Shown here: piece by piece, positions 1 to 6,574 of the stretch
How positions within the stretch are numbered: position 1 is the stretch's first letter
Layout: every line of letters starts with the position of its first letter
Origin: GCA-002840305 sp964609365
Lineage (GTDB): Bacteria; Patescibacteriota; Patescibacteriia; Patescibacteriales; UBA12465
DNA: 7,971 nt
Assembly (NCBI GenBank): GCA_964609365.1
Contig: CAZSRC010000032.1
Coordinates: 1-7,971 of the forward strand
Reading direction: 5' to 3'
Program-made: the position numbers and the translations under genes
Notes under the pieces: model-generated
What the model was told of the DNA's origin: nothing
Databases searched by the model: none
The model's input: the letters and a program-made list of their open reading frames with translations, nothing else

Positions 1-13
1 TCTTGCCATATTT

Positions 14-502
14 TTAATTTAATAAATAAATTGAATAAGCTAAATAAGTAGCAAAACTAACCCATAAAATATAGGGCCAAAGTAAAATAGAAGAAAATTT
101 ATTTTCCCTCCAAAGAAGTATAGCAATTGCTATTGTTGATAAATTTAAAATAATCATTTCTACAACTGACCAAAAAATTAAATTCCAAGAAAAAAAGAAA
201 ACACTCCAAAAGATATTTAAAATTCCATTTAAAATTAACGCTATAATAATAACATTAAAATATAACTCTTTTTTATCTCTATTATTTCTAAGGAATATTA
301 TTATAGAAATAGTTATTAGGGTAAATATAATTGCCCAAATTATACCAATAACTGAACCTGGTGGAGTAAAGGATGGTAAATTAAGATCATTATACCAAAT
401 CATACCTTCATCAGTTGCGGATCCACCTAAAAATGAAACAAAAAAAACAGAAATTATTGCTATCACATAATTAATTTTTCTTTTTATAAAATTATTTTTC
501 AT
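14..502 (-). CDS. tspO: TspO/MBR family membrane protein
   Basis: This encodes a complete 162-residue TspO/MBR (tryptophan-rich sensory protein / translocator protein) family member, the usual family length. Five hydrophobic spans are visible at about residues 10-30, 49-70, 80-104, 107-131 and 136-158. Family signatures are present: W36-Y37 followed by PSFTPP (43-48), V51 and G53, W56, N96-x2-W99 in the third span, E115 in the fourth, and P143-Y144 with W147, F150-A151 and Y153 in the last. TspO proteins bind porphyrins and related ligands in the membrane and affect tetrapyrrole levels or stress responses; the ligand here cannot be told from sequence. The ATG at 500-502 gives the N-terminal cytoplasmic tail plus first span expected; no Shine-Dalgarno motif precedes it. 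It lies 34 bases downstream of uvrC on the same strand but may use its own promoter. Family call is secure, cellular role is not. Confidence 0.93.
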   Translation of the reverse strand: MKNNFIKRKINYVIAIISVFFVSFLGGSATDEGMIWYNDLNLPSFTPPGSVIGIIWAIIFTLITISIIIFLRNNRDKKELYFNVIIIALILNGILNIFWSVFFFSWNLIFWSVVEMIILNLSTIAIAILLWRENKFSSILLWPYILWVSFATYLAYSIYLLN

Positions 503-530
503 ATTTTTATAATTAATTATAATATTAAAT

Positions 531-559
531 ATTATATCATTTTTTTAAAATGATGTCAT
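531..559 (-). promoter_or_regulatory. Candidate promoter for tspO, overlapping the end of uvrC
   Basis: Reading the minus strand, ATGACA (559-554; five of six matches to TTGACA) is followed by a 17-base spacer and a perfect TATAAT (536-531). This predicts transcription starting near 524, about 20 bases before the tspO start codon. The -35 element lies inside the last codons of uvrC and the spacer contains the uvrC TGA stop. The DNA is extremely AT-rich, so a -10 match alone would mean little; the matching -35 at optimal spacing is what supports the call. Confidence 0.5.
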
Positions 560-1712
560 TATTTTTTTTAGCCCTTTTACGAGCAGAGTTAGCAAAGCGA
601 TGTGCCTCATCTCTAGCCTCTAACAAAACATTTTTAATGCTTAATACTTTTTTCTTAAAAACAATATCATCTTCTTGATTAAAAATAATTTCATCTCCAG
701 AAAATTTTGAAATTGCTATAAAATTTTTTACTTTAAATTTTTTAAAAACTTCTTTGAGAAAATTAATTTGTGGCCTACCACCATCAATTAATATTAAATC
801 TGGAAATAGCCACTCTGGGTGAGACAACCTTCTACTTAAAACCTCTGATAAAGCCCTTAAATCATCGGAAAAGAAGTCATTTTTTATTTTAAATAAACGA
901 TATTCATCTTTTTTAGCACGAGCTAGAGAATCAAAAACAACCATAGAACCATAAGCCTCTTTTCCTGAAAAATGCGAAATATCATATGCCTCTATTCTAG
1001 GAAAATAATTTTCTGATATAATAATATCTTTTTCCAATAAAGAAACATCCTGAAGATGTTGTAAAGATTTAGCCTGATGGGGGTTTTCTTTGCTTAATTT
1101 TTTTAATAATAACTCTTTTTTGCCTTTTAATAATAAGATTATATTTTTTATATTTTTTTGATAATCTTGCTTACTGATTAAAGACAAGCAAGATCCGGGA
1201 CAGAGACCAATTTGATAATCAAAACAAGCCTTACCACTATTAGGTTTACAAGTTCCATAAGGAAATATTCTTCTAATAATTCTTAGGGCATTTTTTATCA
1301 GTGTAAATGATTGATAAGGACCAAAAATTTCATTATCTTTTTCAGAATACTTATCTAAATCCTTTGCCCTGACAATTAGTGGGTAAGAAAATTCTCTTTT
1401 ATTTATAATAATATAAATAAAAGATCGATCATCGCGATCTTTAATATTATACTTAGGCCAATACTTTTTAATATATTGAGCCTCTAAAATAATTGCTTCG
1501 AGTAAGCTATTGCTTTCAATTATTTTTATTTTTTTAGAATTAGAAACCATTTCCCTTATCCTAGAATCAAGATTGGTTGAAAAATATTGTGATAATCTAT
1601 TTTTTAAATTTGTCGCCCTGCCTACATATAAAACTACATTATTTGCATTTAACCAAAAATAAACACCGGGTCCATTAGGGGCTTTTTTAATTTTTTCTTT
1701 TAACCTATTCAT
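537..1712 (-). CDS. uvrC: UvrC, short form without C-terminal (HhH)2
   Basis: This encodes a 391-residue UvrC-type excinuclease subunit, which in nucleotide excision repair cuts on both sides of the lesion in the UvrB-DNA complex. The N-terminal GIY-YIG nuclease is intact: GVYFW (16-20), VLYVGRA (27-33), R39 and E77, then PKYNI. A four-cysteine cluster (C155, C163, C171, C175) matches the position of the UvrC [4Fe-4S] site. The RNase H-like second nuclease carries YDISHF (D244), LIDGG (D310) and EAHRFA (H371), the expected catalytic D-D-H set. The usual length is about 600 residues. Here the protein ends 20 residues after the catalytic His, so the (HhH)2 DNA-binding domain is absent. The stretch where the UVR (UvrB-binding) motif normally lies, about 195-230, lacks the usual FE-x-AA-x2-RD core. 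It is unlikely to be broken: the frame is clean and ends at TGA in a natural position. It starts 7 bases after the uvrA stop, so the two are probably co-transcribed. Confidence 0.93.
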   Translation of the reverse strand: MNRLKEKIKKAPNGPGVYFWLNANNVVLYVGRATNLKNRLSQYFSTNLDSRIREMVSNSKKIKIIESNSLLEAIILEAQYIKKYWPKYNIKDRDDRSFIYIIINKREFSYPLIVRAKDLDKYSEKDNEIFGPYQSFTLIKNALRIIRRIFPYGTCKPNSGKACFDYQIGLCPGSCLSLISKQDYQKNIKNIILLLKGKKELLLKKLSKENPHQAKSLQHLQDVSLLEKDIIISENYFPRIEAYDISHFSGKEAYGSMVVFDSLARAKKDEYRLFKIKNDFFSDDLRALSEVLSRRLSHPEWLFPDLILIDGGRPQINFLKEVFKKFKVKNFIAISKFSGDEIIFNQEDDIVFKKKVLSIKNVLLEARDEAHRFANSARKRAKKNNDIILKK

Positions 1713-1719
1713 AATAAAA

Positions 1720-4221
1720 TTATTTTAAATAATCCCTTAAATATTTAGCAGTAATACTTTTATCATTTCTAATTAAATCTTCTGGTTCTCCGCTAGCTAA
1801 TAAATATCCACCCTTATCACCTCCATCTGGGCCTAGGTCTATTAAATAATCCATTGATTTTAACATATGCATATTATGCTCAATAACTAAAACAGTATGC
1901 CCCTTTTCTACTAATTTATTTAGAACTTGAAGCAATAATTCAATATCCCGATAATGAAGCCCAGTTGTTGGCTCATCTAATAAATATAAAGTTTTCTGAC
2001 CTAAAACATAGGTCAACTCCTTAGAAATCTTAATTCTCTGAGCTTCACCACCAGAAAGAGTTGTGGCACTTTGACCAAGTTTAATATAGCCAAGACCAAC
2101 TGATTTTAAAATGTTCAACTTATCAGTGATATAATAATTTCCATCAAATAATTTTATAGCCTCTTCCACGCTTAAATTTAAAACATCGGAAATATTATGC
2201 CCCTTATACTCAATTTGTAATGTTTCTCGATTGAATCTTTTTCCCTGACAAACTTCACATTCTACTAAAACAGCTGGCAAAAAATGCATTTCAATTAGAT
2301 TAAATCCTGCCCCCTGACAAGCTTCACAACGACCACCAGCCCTATTAAAGGAAAATCTGGATAAACTATAGGCCTTTTCTTTTGACTCTGGTAAAGAAGC
2401 AAAAAAATCTCTAATTGGCGTAAAAATTCCAGTATAGGTGGCCGGGTTAGATCTAGGAGTTCTACCAATTGGAGATTGATCAATTACTGCTACTTTATTT
2501 ATATATTCAACTCCTTTTATCTCACTAAGATTAATTAATTTGTTTTTCCCCGGATTATTTTTTATCTGTGCAATATTTTTATACAGCACATCATACATTA
2601 ATGAAGACTTACCACTTCCTGAAACACCGCAAAGACCAATCATTTTACCTAAAGGTATTTCAATATTTATATTCTTTAAATTATTAGCCCTAGCTCCTTT
2701 TATCTGTATAATACCTTTATTTTGTGACCTTCTTTTACTTGGAATAACTATCTTTTTTCTTCCACTAAGATAATCTAAAGTTAAAGATTTTTTATTTTTA
2801 TCACTATTTTTGAGCAAGTCCTTAGTATTTCCTATAGCTACAACCTCTCCACCATAAAGACCAGCCTCTGGACCAATATCAACTAGATAATCAGAGTTAA
2901 TAATAGTTTGCTCATCATGCTCTACTAAAATAACAGTATTACCTTTATCTCTTAATGATTTTAAGGTCTCTATTAGTTTAAAGGTGTCTCTTTCGTGTAA
3001 ACCAATTGTAGGTTCATCTAAAATATATAAAGTTCTTGATAATTGTGAACCAATTTGTGAAGATAAGCGAATTCTTTGAGCTTCACCACCAGACAAGCTT
3101 TCTGCCTCCCTATTTAATGTTAAATATCCTAGTCCAACCTTATTTAAAAATTCTAAACGATCAATTATTTGTTGCATTACAGCAGAAACTATGTTTAATT
3201 GCCTATTATTTAAATTATTAAAAAGCTCCTCAAAAAAAGAACTAGCCCTTTCTAGCGATAATGCTGTTACCTCAGCTATATTTTTATTAGCAATTTTAAC
3301 AGACAGTGCTTCTTCTCTGAGTCTATTCCCATTACATTTGGGACAGGACTCATTAGCATAAAAACCAATTTTTCCCAAACCTGAGCAAGAAGGACAAGCC
3401 CCATGAGGAGAATTAAAAGAAAATAATCTAGGCTCTAATTCCGGGAAGGCAAAACTATCATTAGGACAAGTCCAATTAGAAGATAATAAAAATTCATCTT
3501 TTTCATCAATAGATATAAAAACCAAACCCTTGCTATAAGCGATTGCATTTTCAATAGCTTCAAATAATCTTGAGTCATCGCCCAGAAGAACTTTGTCAAT
3601 AATTATATCAATATCATGTTGTTTTTTAGGGTTTAATTTAATTTGATCACGCAACGAATAAATTTTTCCATCAATTCTAGCCTCCGAATAACCAAGTGAT
3701 AAATAATCATATAATAATTGATAATACTCTCCCTTGCGACCCCTGACCACAGGAGAAATTATACTTAAATATTTGGCTTTTGCCAGCTTAGCTCGAGAAA
3801 TTGAAATATCAACCATTTCCTCTAGACTTAATTTTTGAATCTTGTGATCACATTTTGGACAAAAAACCTCTCCAATACGAGCATATAAAACTCTTAGATA
3901 ATCATAAACATCGGTTAGGGTGCCGACAGTTGAGCGAGGATTATGTGACAAAGCTTTTTGATCAATAGATATTGCTGGGGCTAAACCAATAATTTCATCC
4001 ACCTCGGCTGCCTTTTTTTGCCCAATAAATTGTCTCATATAAGGAGACAAGGACTCCACATAACGACGTTGTCCCTCTGCAAAAATAGTATCAAAAGCTA
4101 AGGATGATTTACCAGAACCAGAAACACCTGTTATAACTGTTAATTTATTGTGAGGTATCTCTAGATTAATATTTTTCAAATTATGCATTCTAGCCCCTCT
4201 AATAATAATATTATTATTCAT
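1720..4221 (-). CDS. uvrA: UvrA, short form lacking the insertion domain
   Basis: This encodes an 833-residue UvrA, the dimeric ABC-type ATPase that scans DNA for damage and loads UvrB. Both ATPase modules are complete: Walker A GVSGSGKSS at 32-40 and 532-540, LSGGEAQ signatures at 376-382 and 722-728, and Walker B LYILDEPTIGLH (398-409) and LYLLDEPTTGLH (745-756). The UvrB-binding region (about 121-245) is present. The C-terminal zinc module is intact (C632, C635, C655, C658). Two deviations stand out. First, the module around 252-279 reads C252-P-N-D255, with Asp where the second Cys is usual, while C276 and C279 remain. Second, only 13 residues separate C279 from the C293-x2-C296 pair, where class I UvrA normally has an insertion domain of roughly 100 residues; this accounts for the shortfall from about 940. 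Frames are uninterrupted, so this looks like a real shortened family member. No Shine-Dalgarno motif precedes the ATG. Confidence 0.97.
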   Translation of the reverse strand: MNNNIIIRGARMHNLKNINLEIPHNKLTVITGVSGSGKSSLAFDTIFAEGQRRYVESLSPYMRQFIGQKKAAEVDEIIGLAPAISIDQKALSHNPRSTVGTLTDVYDYLRVLYARIGEVFCPKCDHKIQKLSLEEMVDISISRAKLAKAKYLSIISPVVRGRKGEYYQLLYDYLSLGYSEARIDGKIYSLRDQIKLNPKKQHDIDIIIDKVLLGDDSRLFEAIENAIAYSKGLVFISIDEKDEFLLSSNWTCPNDSFAFPELEPRLFSFNSPHGACPSCSGLGKIGFYANESCPKCNGNRLREEALSVKIANKNIAEVTALSLERASSFFEELFNNLNNRQLNIVSAVMQQIIDRLEFLNKVGLGYLTLNREAESLSGGEAQRIRLSSQIGSQLSRTLYILDEPTIGLHERDTFKLIETLKSLRDKGNTVILVEHDEQTIINSDYLVDIGPEAGLYGGEVVAIGNTKDLLKNSDKNKKSLTLDYLSGRKKIVIPSKRRSQNKGIIQIKGARANNLKNINIEIPLGKMIGLCGVSGSGKSSLMYDVLYKNIAQIKNNPGKNKLINLSEIKGVEYINKVAVIDQSPIGRTPRSNPATYTGIFTPIRDFFASLPESKEKAYSLSRFSFNRAGGRCEACQGAGFNLIEMHFLPAVLVECEVCQGKRFNRETLQIEYKGHNISDVLNLSVEEAIKLFDGNYYITDKLNILKSVGLGYIKLGQSATTLSGGEAQRIKISKELTYVLGQKTLYLLDEPTTGLHYRDIELLLQVLNKLVEKGHTVLVIEHNMHMLKSMDYLIDLGPDGGDKGGYLLASGEPEDLIRNDKSITAKYLRDYLK

Positions 4222-4242
4222 ATTGTATAATATAAAAATACG

Positions 4243-4259
4243 CCAGAATTTACTTCTGG
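4243..4259. promoter_or_regulatory. Inverted repeat upstream of uvrA
   Basis: A perfect inverted repeat, CCAGAA-N5-TTCTGG, lies 21 bases before the uvrA start codon. It is one of the few GC-containing stretches in this AT-rich spacer. It could be an operator for a uvrAC regulator or, if transcribed, a 6-bp hairpin in the uvrA leader. It does not match the classical LexA boxes of E. coli (CTG-N10-CAG) or Bacillus (GAAC-N4-GTTC), so an SOS role is not supported by sequence. It has no U-tract in the uvrA direction, so it is not a convincing terminator. Confidence 0.4.
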
Positions 4260-4286
4260 AGTTTAAGATAATTTTAAGTTAAATTA

Positions 4287-4315
4287 ATATTATCATTAAA
4301 TAAAGATAAAATCAA
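4287..4315 (-). promoter_or_regulatory. Weak candidate promoter for uvrA-uvrC
   Basis: On the minus strand TTGATT (4315-4310) is followed by a 17-base spacer and TAATAT (4292-4287), each matching four of six consensus positions. An overlapping GATAAT (4294-4289) matches five of six but with a 15-base spacer. Either would give a leader of about 60 bases containing the inverted repeat at 4243-4259. An alternative is a TATTAT box ending six bases before the ATG, which would give a nearly leaderless mRNA but has no recognisable -35. The choice cannot be settled by eye in DNA this AT-rich. Confidence 0.25.
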
Positions 4316-4348
4316 TTCTTTAATTATAATTTAAATATAATTAAAAAC

Positions 4349-4377
4349 TTGACCTCATATTTTTTTTGCTTTATAAT
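4349..4377 (+). promoter_or_regulatory. Strong sigma-70-type promoter of the arsR-led operon
   Basis: TTGACC (4349-4354; five of six matches) is followed by exactly 17 bases and a perfect TATAAT (4372-4377). This is the best promoter match I found in the window. It predicts transcription starting near 4384, about 45 bases before the repressor gene's ATG. The bases just upstream are pure A/T and could act as an UP-like element. Confidence 0.8.
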
Positions 4378-4386
4378 AAAAACTAT

Positions 4387-4402
4387 ATCAATGCCTATTG
4401 AT
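4387..4402. promoter_or_regulatory. Probable ArsR-family operator
   Basis: ATCAAT-GCCT-ATTGAT is a perfect inverted repeat that can also be read as ATCAA-N6-TTGAT, the kind of half-site arrangement seen in ArsR/SmtB operators. It begins about three bases after the predicted transcription start and lies 27 bases before the repressor gene's ATG. A dimer bound there would block initiation at the adjacent promoter, giving autoregulation of the operon. Arms, spacing and position are seen directly; binding by the encoded repressor is inferred. Confidence 0.65.
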
Positions 4403-4429
4403 TAAATTTTTAAATTAATTTTATTTTTT

Positions 4430-4762
4430 ATGGATAAAAAAAATAAAAAATTAAAATGTTGTCAAAAAAAAGAAATAGATAAAAAATTATTTGAACTAAC
4501 AGAATTTCTAAAAATAATATCTGATGAAAATCGCTTGAGAATTTTATGTATTATAAAAACTGGACCAAAATGTGTTTGTGATATTTGGGAAAATCTAGAA
4601 TTAAGTCAAAATTTAGTCTCACATCATTTAAAAACATTAAAAGATTTAGGATTGGTAAAATCAAAAAAACAAGGGTTAAAGATATTTTATTCTATTAATT
4701 TAAAAAATATTGATAAATATTTATATTCATTAAATATATTTTTAAAAAAATATGAAAATTAA
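4430..4762 (+). CDS. ArsR/SmtB family metalloid-responsive repressor
   Basis: This encodes a 110-residue winged-helix repressor of the ArsR/SmtB family, typical in size. LKIISDENRLRILCII (27-42) is the family's opening helix pair, LSQNLVSHHLKTLKDLGLV (58-76) is the DNA-recognition helix-turn-helix, and KKQGLKIFYSI (79-89) is the beta wing. CVCD at 48-51 matches the alpha-3 CVC motif that binds As(III) or Sb(III) in E. coli-type ArsR. A second thiol pair, C10-C11, lies in the N-terminal extension, where CadC-like members supply additional Cd/Pb/Bi ligands; C40 is a further cysteine. This points to a soft-metal or metalloid inducer, most likely arsenic given the neighbours, though Cd or Pb cannot be excluded. 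It is the first gene of the operon, preceded by a strong promoter and a palindromic operator, so it probably represses itself and everything downstream. Its end overlaps the next gene by 11 bases. Confidence 0.93.
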   Translation: MDKKNKKLKCCQKKEIDKKLFELTEFLKIISDENRLRILCIIKTGPKCVCDIWENLELSQNLVSHHLKTLKDLGLVKSKKQGLKIFYSINLKNIDKYLYSLNIFLKKYEN

Positions 4763-4994
4763 AATTTTAGGTACTGGCTGTCCTAATTGCCAAAAACTAC
4801 AAAAAAATACCGAAGAAGCTATTTCCGGCTTGGGTATAAAAGATTTTATAATAGAAAAGGTCCAAGAAATTGATAAAATTATTGAACTTGGGGTTATATC
4901 AACTCCCGCCCTAATTATAAATGATAAAATTAAATCATCAGGTAGATCAGTAGATATTGAGGAAATAAAAAAATGGTTAAAAGAAATCAATTAA
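4752..4994 (+). CDS. Mini-thioredoxin (redox-active disulfide protein), CPNC
   Basis: This encodes an 80-residue single-domain thioredoxin-fold protein of the small redox-active disulfide type often found beside ArsR repressors and COG0701 permeases. The fold elements are short but complete: a first strand KIKILG, then the active site CPNC (C10, C13), a helix, and the cis-proline loop STPALII (P52) leading to the last strand and helix. There is no signal peptide or membrane segment, so it should act in the cytoplasm as a dithiol reductant or as a thiol ligand for a metalloid. It begins inside the repressor gene (11-base overlap), implying translational coupling, and the permease follows 21 bases after its stop. 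In the described arsEFG organoarsenical system ArsE partners ArsF; this gene occupies a comparable place, but I cannot show that it is the ArsE equivalent. Confidence 0.88.
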   Translation: MKIKILGTGCPNCQKLQKNTEEAISGLGIKDFIIEKVQEIDKIIELGVISTPALIINDKIKSSGRSVDIEEIKKWLKEIN

Positions 4995-5015
4995 ATGAAA
5001 AAATAATTTAATTTT

Positions 5016-6131
5016 ATGGAAAAAAAAGATATTAAAAATGTATTCTATGTTATATTTATTTTTTTAATTTTTTATTTTTTACCAACCAAATCTAATTGGT
5101 TTTATCCATCAATAATATCAGGATTAAATCTTTTAAGAGAATATGCCAGAGAACATGTCTTAACATGCTTAATTCCAGCACTTTTTATTGCTGGCGCTAT
5201 TATAGTTTTCGTAAAAAAAGAAGCTGTTCTAAAATATCTAGGACAAAATGTAAAAAAAAGAGTTTCATATCTAGTGGCGTCTGTTTCTGGAGCAATTTTA
5301 GCAGTTTGCTCCTGCACAATACTTCCACTATTTGCAGGAATCAGAAAAAGAGGCGCAGGACTAGGTCCAGCAATAAGTTTTCTTTTTTCTGGTCCAGCAA
5401 TTAATATTGCTGCTATTTTTTTAACTATTTCGGTTTTAGGAATAAATATTGGCATAGCTAGAATAATTTCATCAATAATTTTGGCAATAATTCTTGGATT
5501 AAGCATGAACTTTTTATTTAAAGAAAAAATTGAAAAAGGAAATATTTTTTTAGAAGAAGAAAAAGCAGAAAAAATAAAAAAACAAAATATTATTATATTT
5601 TTTATCATGCTATTAGGGATTCTAATAGTTAATGGATTAGGTATTAATCAAGGTTTTAAATATTTAATAATCGCCTTTTTAATAATTGTGATAAGTTATA
5701 TATCATTGTTTGAATTTAAAAAAGAAGTTAACAAAAACTGGTTAAAAGAAACATGGTCTTTTTCAAAAATTATCTTACCACTTCTTTTTATTGGTGTTTT
5801 TATTGCCGGATTTATATCACCATTATTGCCCCAAGAATTAATAAGTAGTTTAGTGGGTTCAAATTCTATTTCTGCTAATTTAATAGCCTCTGTTTTTGGT
5901 GCTTTTATGTATTTTTCAACATTAACCGAAGTTCCAATATTAAAAGAATTAATATCAAAAGGAATGTCCCCTGGCCCAGCTTTAGCACTTCTTTTAGCTG
6001 GGCCATCCTTAAGCTTGCCCAATATGTTGGTTATTAGAAAAGTTTTAGGAAATAAAAAAACAATTGTTTATATATTGCTAGTAATATTTTATTCTGGTTT
6101 AGCTGGATTTTTATTTGGTTTTATAATTTAA
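5016..6131 (+). CDS. COG0701/ArsP-type permease
   Basis: This encodes a 371-residue polytopic membrane protein of the COG0701 (DUF318) permease family, which includes ArsP, an exporter of trivalent organoarsenicals. About ten hydrophobic spans can be seen, in two blocks separated by a charged cytoplasmic-looking linker (about 169-190). The first block has the family's CSC motif (C98, C100) in AVCSCTILPLFAGI, followed by GPAISFLFSGPAIN. The second has FSTLTEVPILKELI (300-312) and a related GPALALLLAGPSLSLPN (320-336), the internal repeat expected for this family. The two membrane cysteines could coordinate a thiophilic substrate. It follows the mini-thioredoxin by 21 bases and the lipoprotein gene starts 10 bases after its stop, placing it in one operon with the repressor. 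Substrate is inferred from family and context; other family members are annotated only as predicted permeases. Confidence 0.9.
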   Translation: MEKKDIKNVFYVIFIFLIFYFLPTKSNWFYPSIISGLNLLREYAREHVLTCLIPALFIAGAIIVFVKKEAVLKYLGQNVKKRVSYLVASVSGAILAVCSCTILPLFAGIRKRGAGLGPAISFLFSGPAINIAAIFLTISVLGINIGIARIISSIILAIILGLSMNFLFKEKIEKGNIFLEEEKAEKIKKQNIIIFFIMLLGILIVNGLGINQGFKYLIIAFLIIVISYISLFEFKKEVNKNWLKETWSFSKIILPLLFIGVFIAGFISPLLPQELISSLVGSNSISANLIASVFGAFMYFSTLTEVPILKELISKGMSPGPALALLLAGPSLSLPNMLVIRKVLGNKKTIVYILLVIFYSGLAGFLFGFII

Positions 6132-6141
6132 TTAATAAAAA

Positions 6142-6573
6142 ATGAAAAAGATATTAATAAGTATAGCTATTATTTTCTCCATAATAATATTATCTGCTTG
6201 CTCTAAAGAAAATGAACAAATTATAGAAAAATCCCTAAAAAATGCTGATAAAATTGAAATTATTAATTTTCATGCTACCTATCAATGCTATTCATGTGTT
6301 TACATAGGAAATATAATGTTTAAAATAATAGAAAAAAACTTTAAAGAAGAATATCAAAATGGAAAAATTATTTTAAAAAAAATAGATGTTGATAAATCAG
6401 AAAATAAAGATATAGTTAATAAATATGAAGCGAGAGGGTCATCTTTATTTTTTAATTTTATAACAAATGATATTGAAAAAATCGAAGAGGATACAAATAT
6501 TTGGAGATTAGTAGGAAATGACCAAGCTTTTGAAAATTATATTATAAAAAAGATAAGAGATAATTTAAAATAA
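6142..6573 (+). CDS. arsF: ArsF-family thioredoxin-like lipoprotein
   Basis: This encodes a 143-residue exported protein. A short positive start, a hydrophobic stretch (4-16) and the lipobox LSAC with C20 predict a lipoprotein anchored on the outer face of the cytoplasmic membrane. The mature part begins with a charged linker, then a thioredoxin-like core: strand KIEIINFHATYQ, redox motif CYSC (C49, C52), a helix, strand GKIILKKIDVD and a later strand around SLFFNF. The FH-x3-x-C-x2-C pattern and following segments resemble ArsF, described as one component of the nitroarenearsenical reductase in the arsEFG system. The immediately following gene is ArsG-like, which is the known partner arrangement and strengthens the call. 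The canonical cis-proline loop is not obvious: the strand at 95-106 reads ARGSSLFFNF with no proline. Whether it reduces nitro groups, disulfides or arsenicals here is unknown. Confidence 0.78.
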   Translation: MKKILISIAIIFSIIILSACSKENEQIIEKSLKNADKIEIINFHATYQCYSCVYIGNIMFKIIEKNFKEEYQNGKIILKKIDVDKSENKDIVNKYEARGSSLFFNFITNDIEKIEEDTNIWRLVGNDQAFENYIIKKIRDNLK

Positions 6574-6574
6574 T

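Noticed and set aside
1..9. ATG on the minus strand (9-7) four bases after the tspO stop, perhaps the start of another leftward gene.
   Set aside because: Only three codons lie within the window, too little to support a gene call.
518..536. Perfect 9-bp inverted repeat of A/T bases between uvrC and tspO, considered as a terminator or operator.
   Set aside because: Only A and T are involved, so such palindromes are expected often by chance here. The stem would be weak, and the TATAAT within it is better explained as the -10 box of the tspO promoter.
537..539. TGA at the end of uvrC considered as a glycine codon (code 25 of Gracilibacteria/Absconditabacteria).
   Set aside because: Reading through adds only four residues before TAA, so this site alone does not decide. 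However, no other gene in the window contains an in-frame TGA and glycines are encoded by GGN throughout, which fits the standard bacterial code.
2295..3221. Short open frames inside uvrA on both strands (for example 2540-2773 plus strand, hydrophobic).
   Set aside because: They overlap essential UvrA motifs in another frame and show no family signature; the hydrophobicity comes from reading A/T-rich codons out of frame.
3330..3420. Possible assembly error or frameshift explaining the missing UvrA insertion domain.
   Set aside because: The reading frame is continuous and the flanking Cys motifs (C276/C279 and C293/C296) are intact and joined by a short plausible linker, so a natural deletion is the simpler reading.
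4319..4345. 27-base near-palindrome (one mismatched pair) just upstream of the arsR-operon promoter.
   Set aside because: It is composed only of A and T, where half of all base pairs match by chance, so several like it are expected in the window. It was kept only as a possible UP-like A/T stretch.
5102..5608. A 168-codon open frame antisense to the COG0701 permease gene, with smaller antisense frames at 5696-6022 and 4742-4990.
   Set aside because: They lie opposite clearly conserved genes, have no recognisable domains, and their Lys/Ile/Phe-rich composition mirrors the coding strand.
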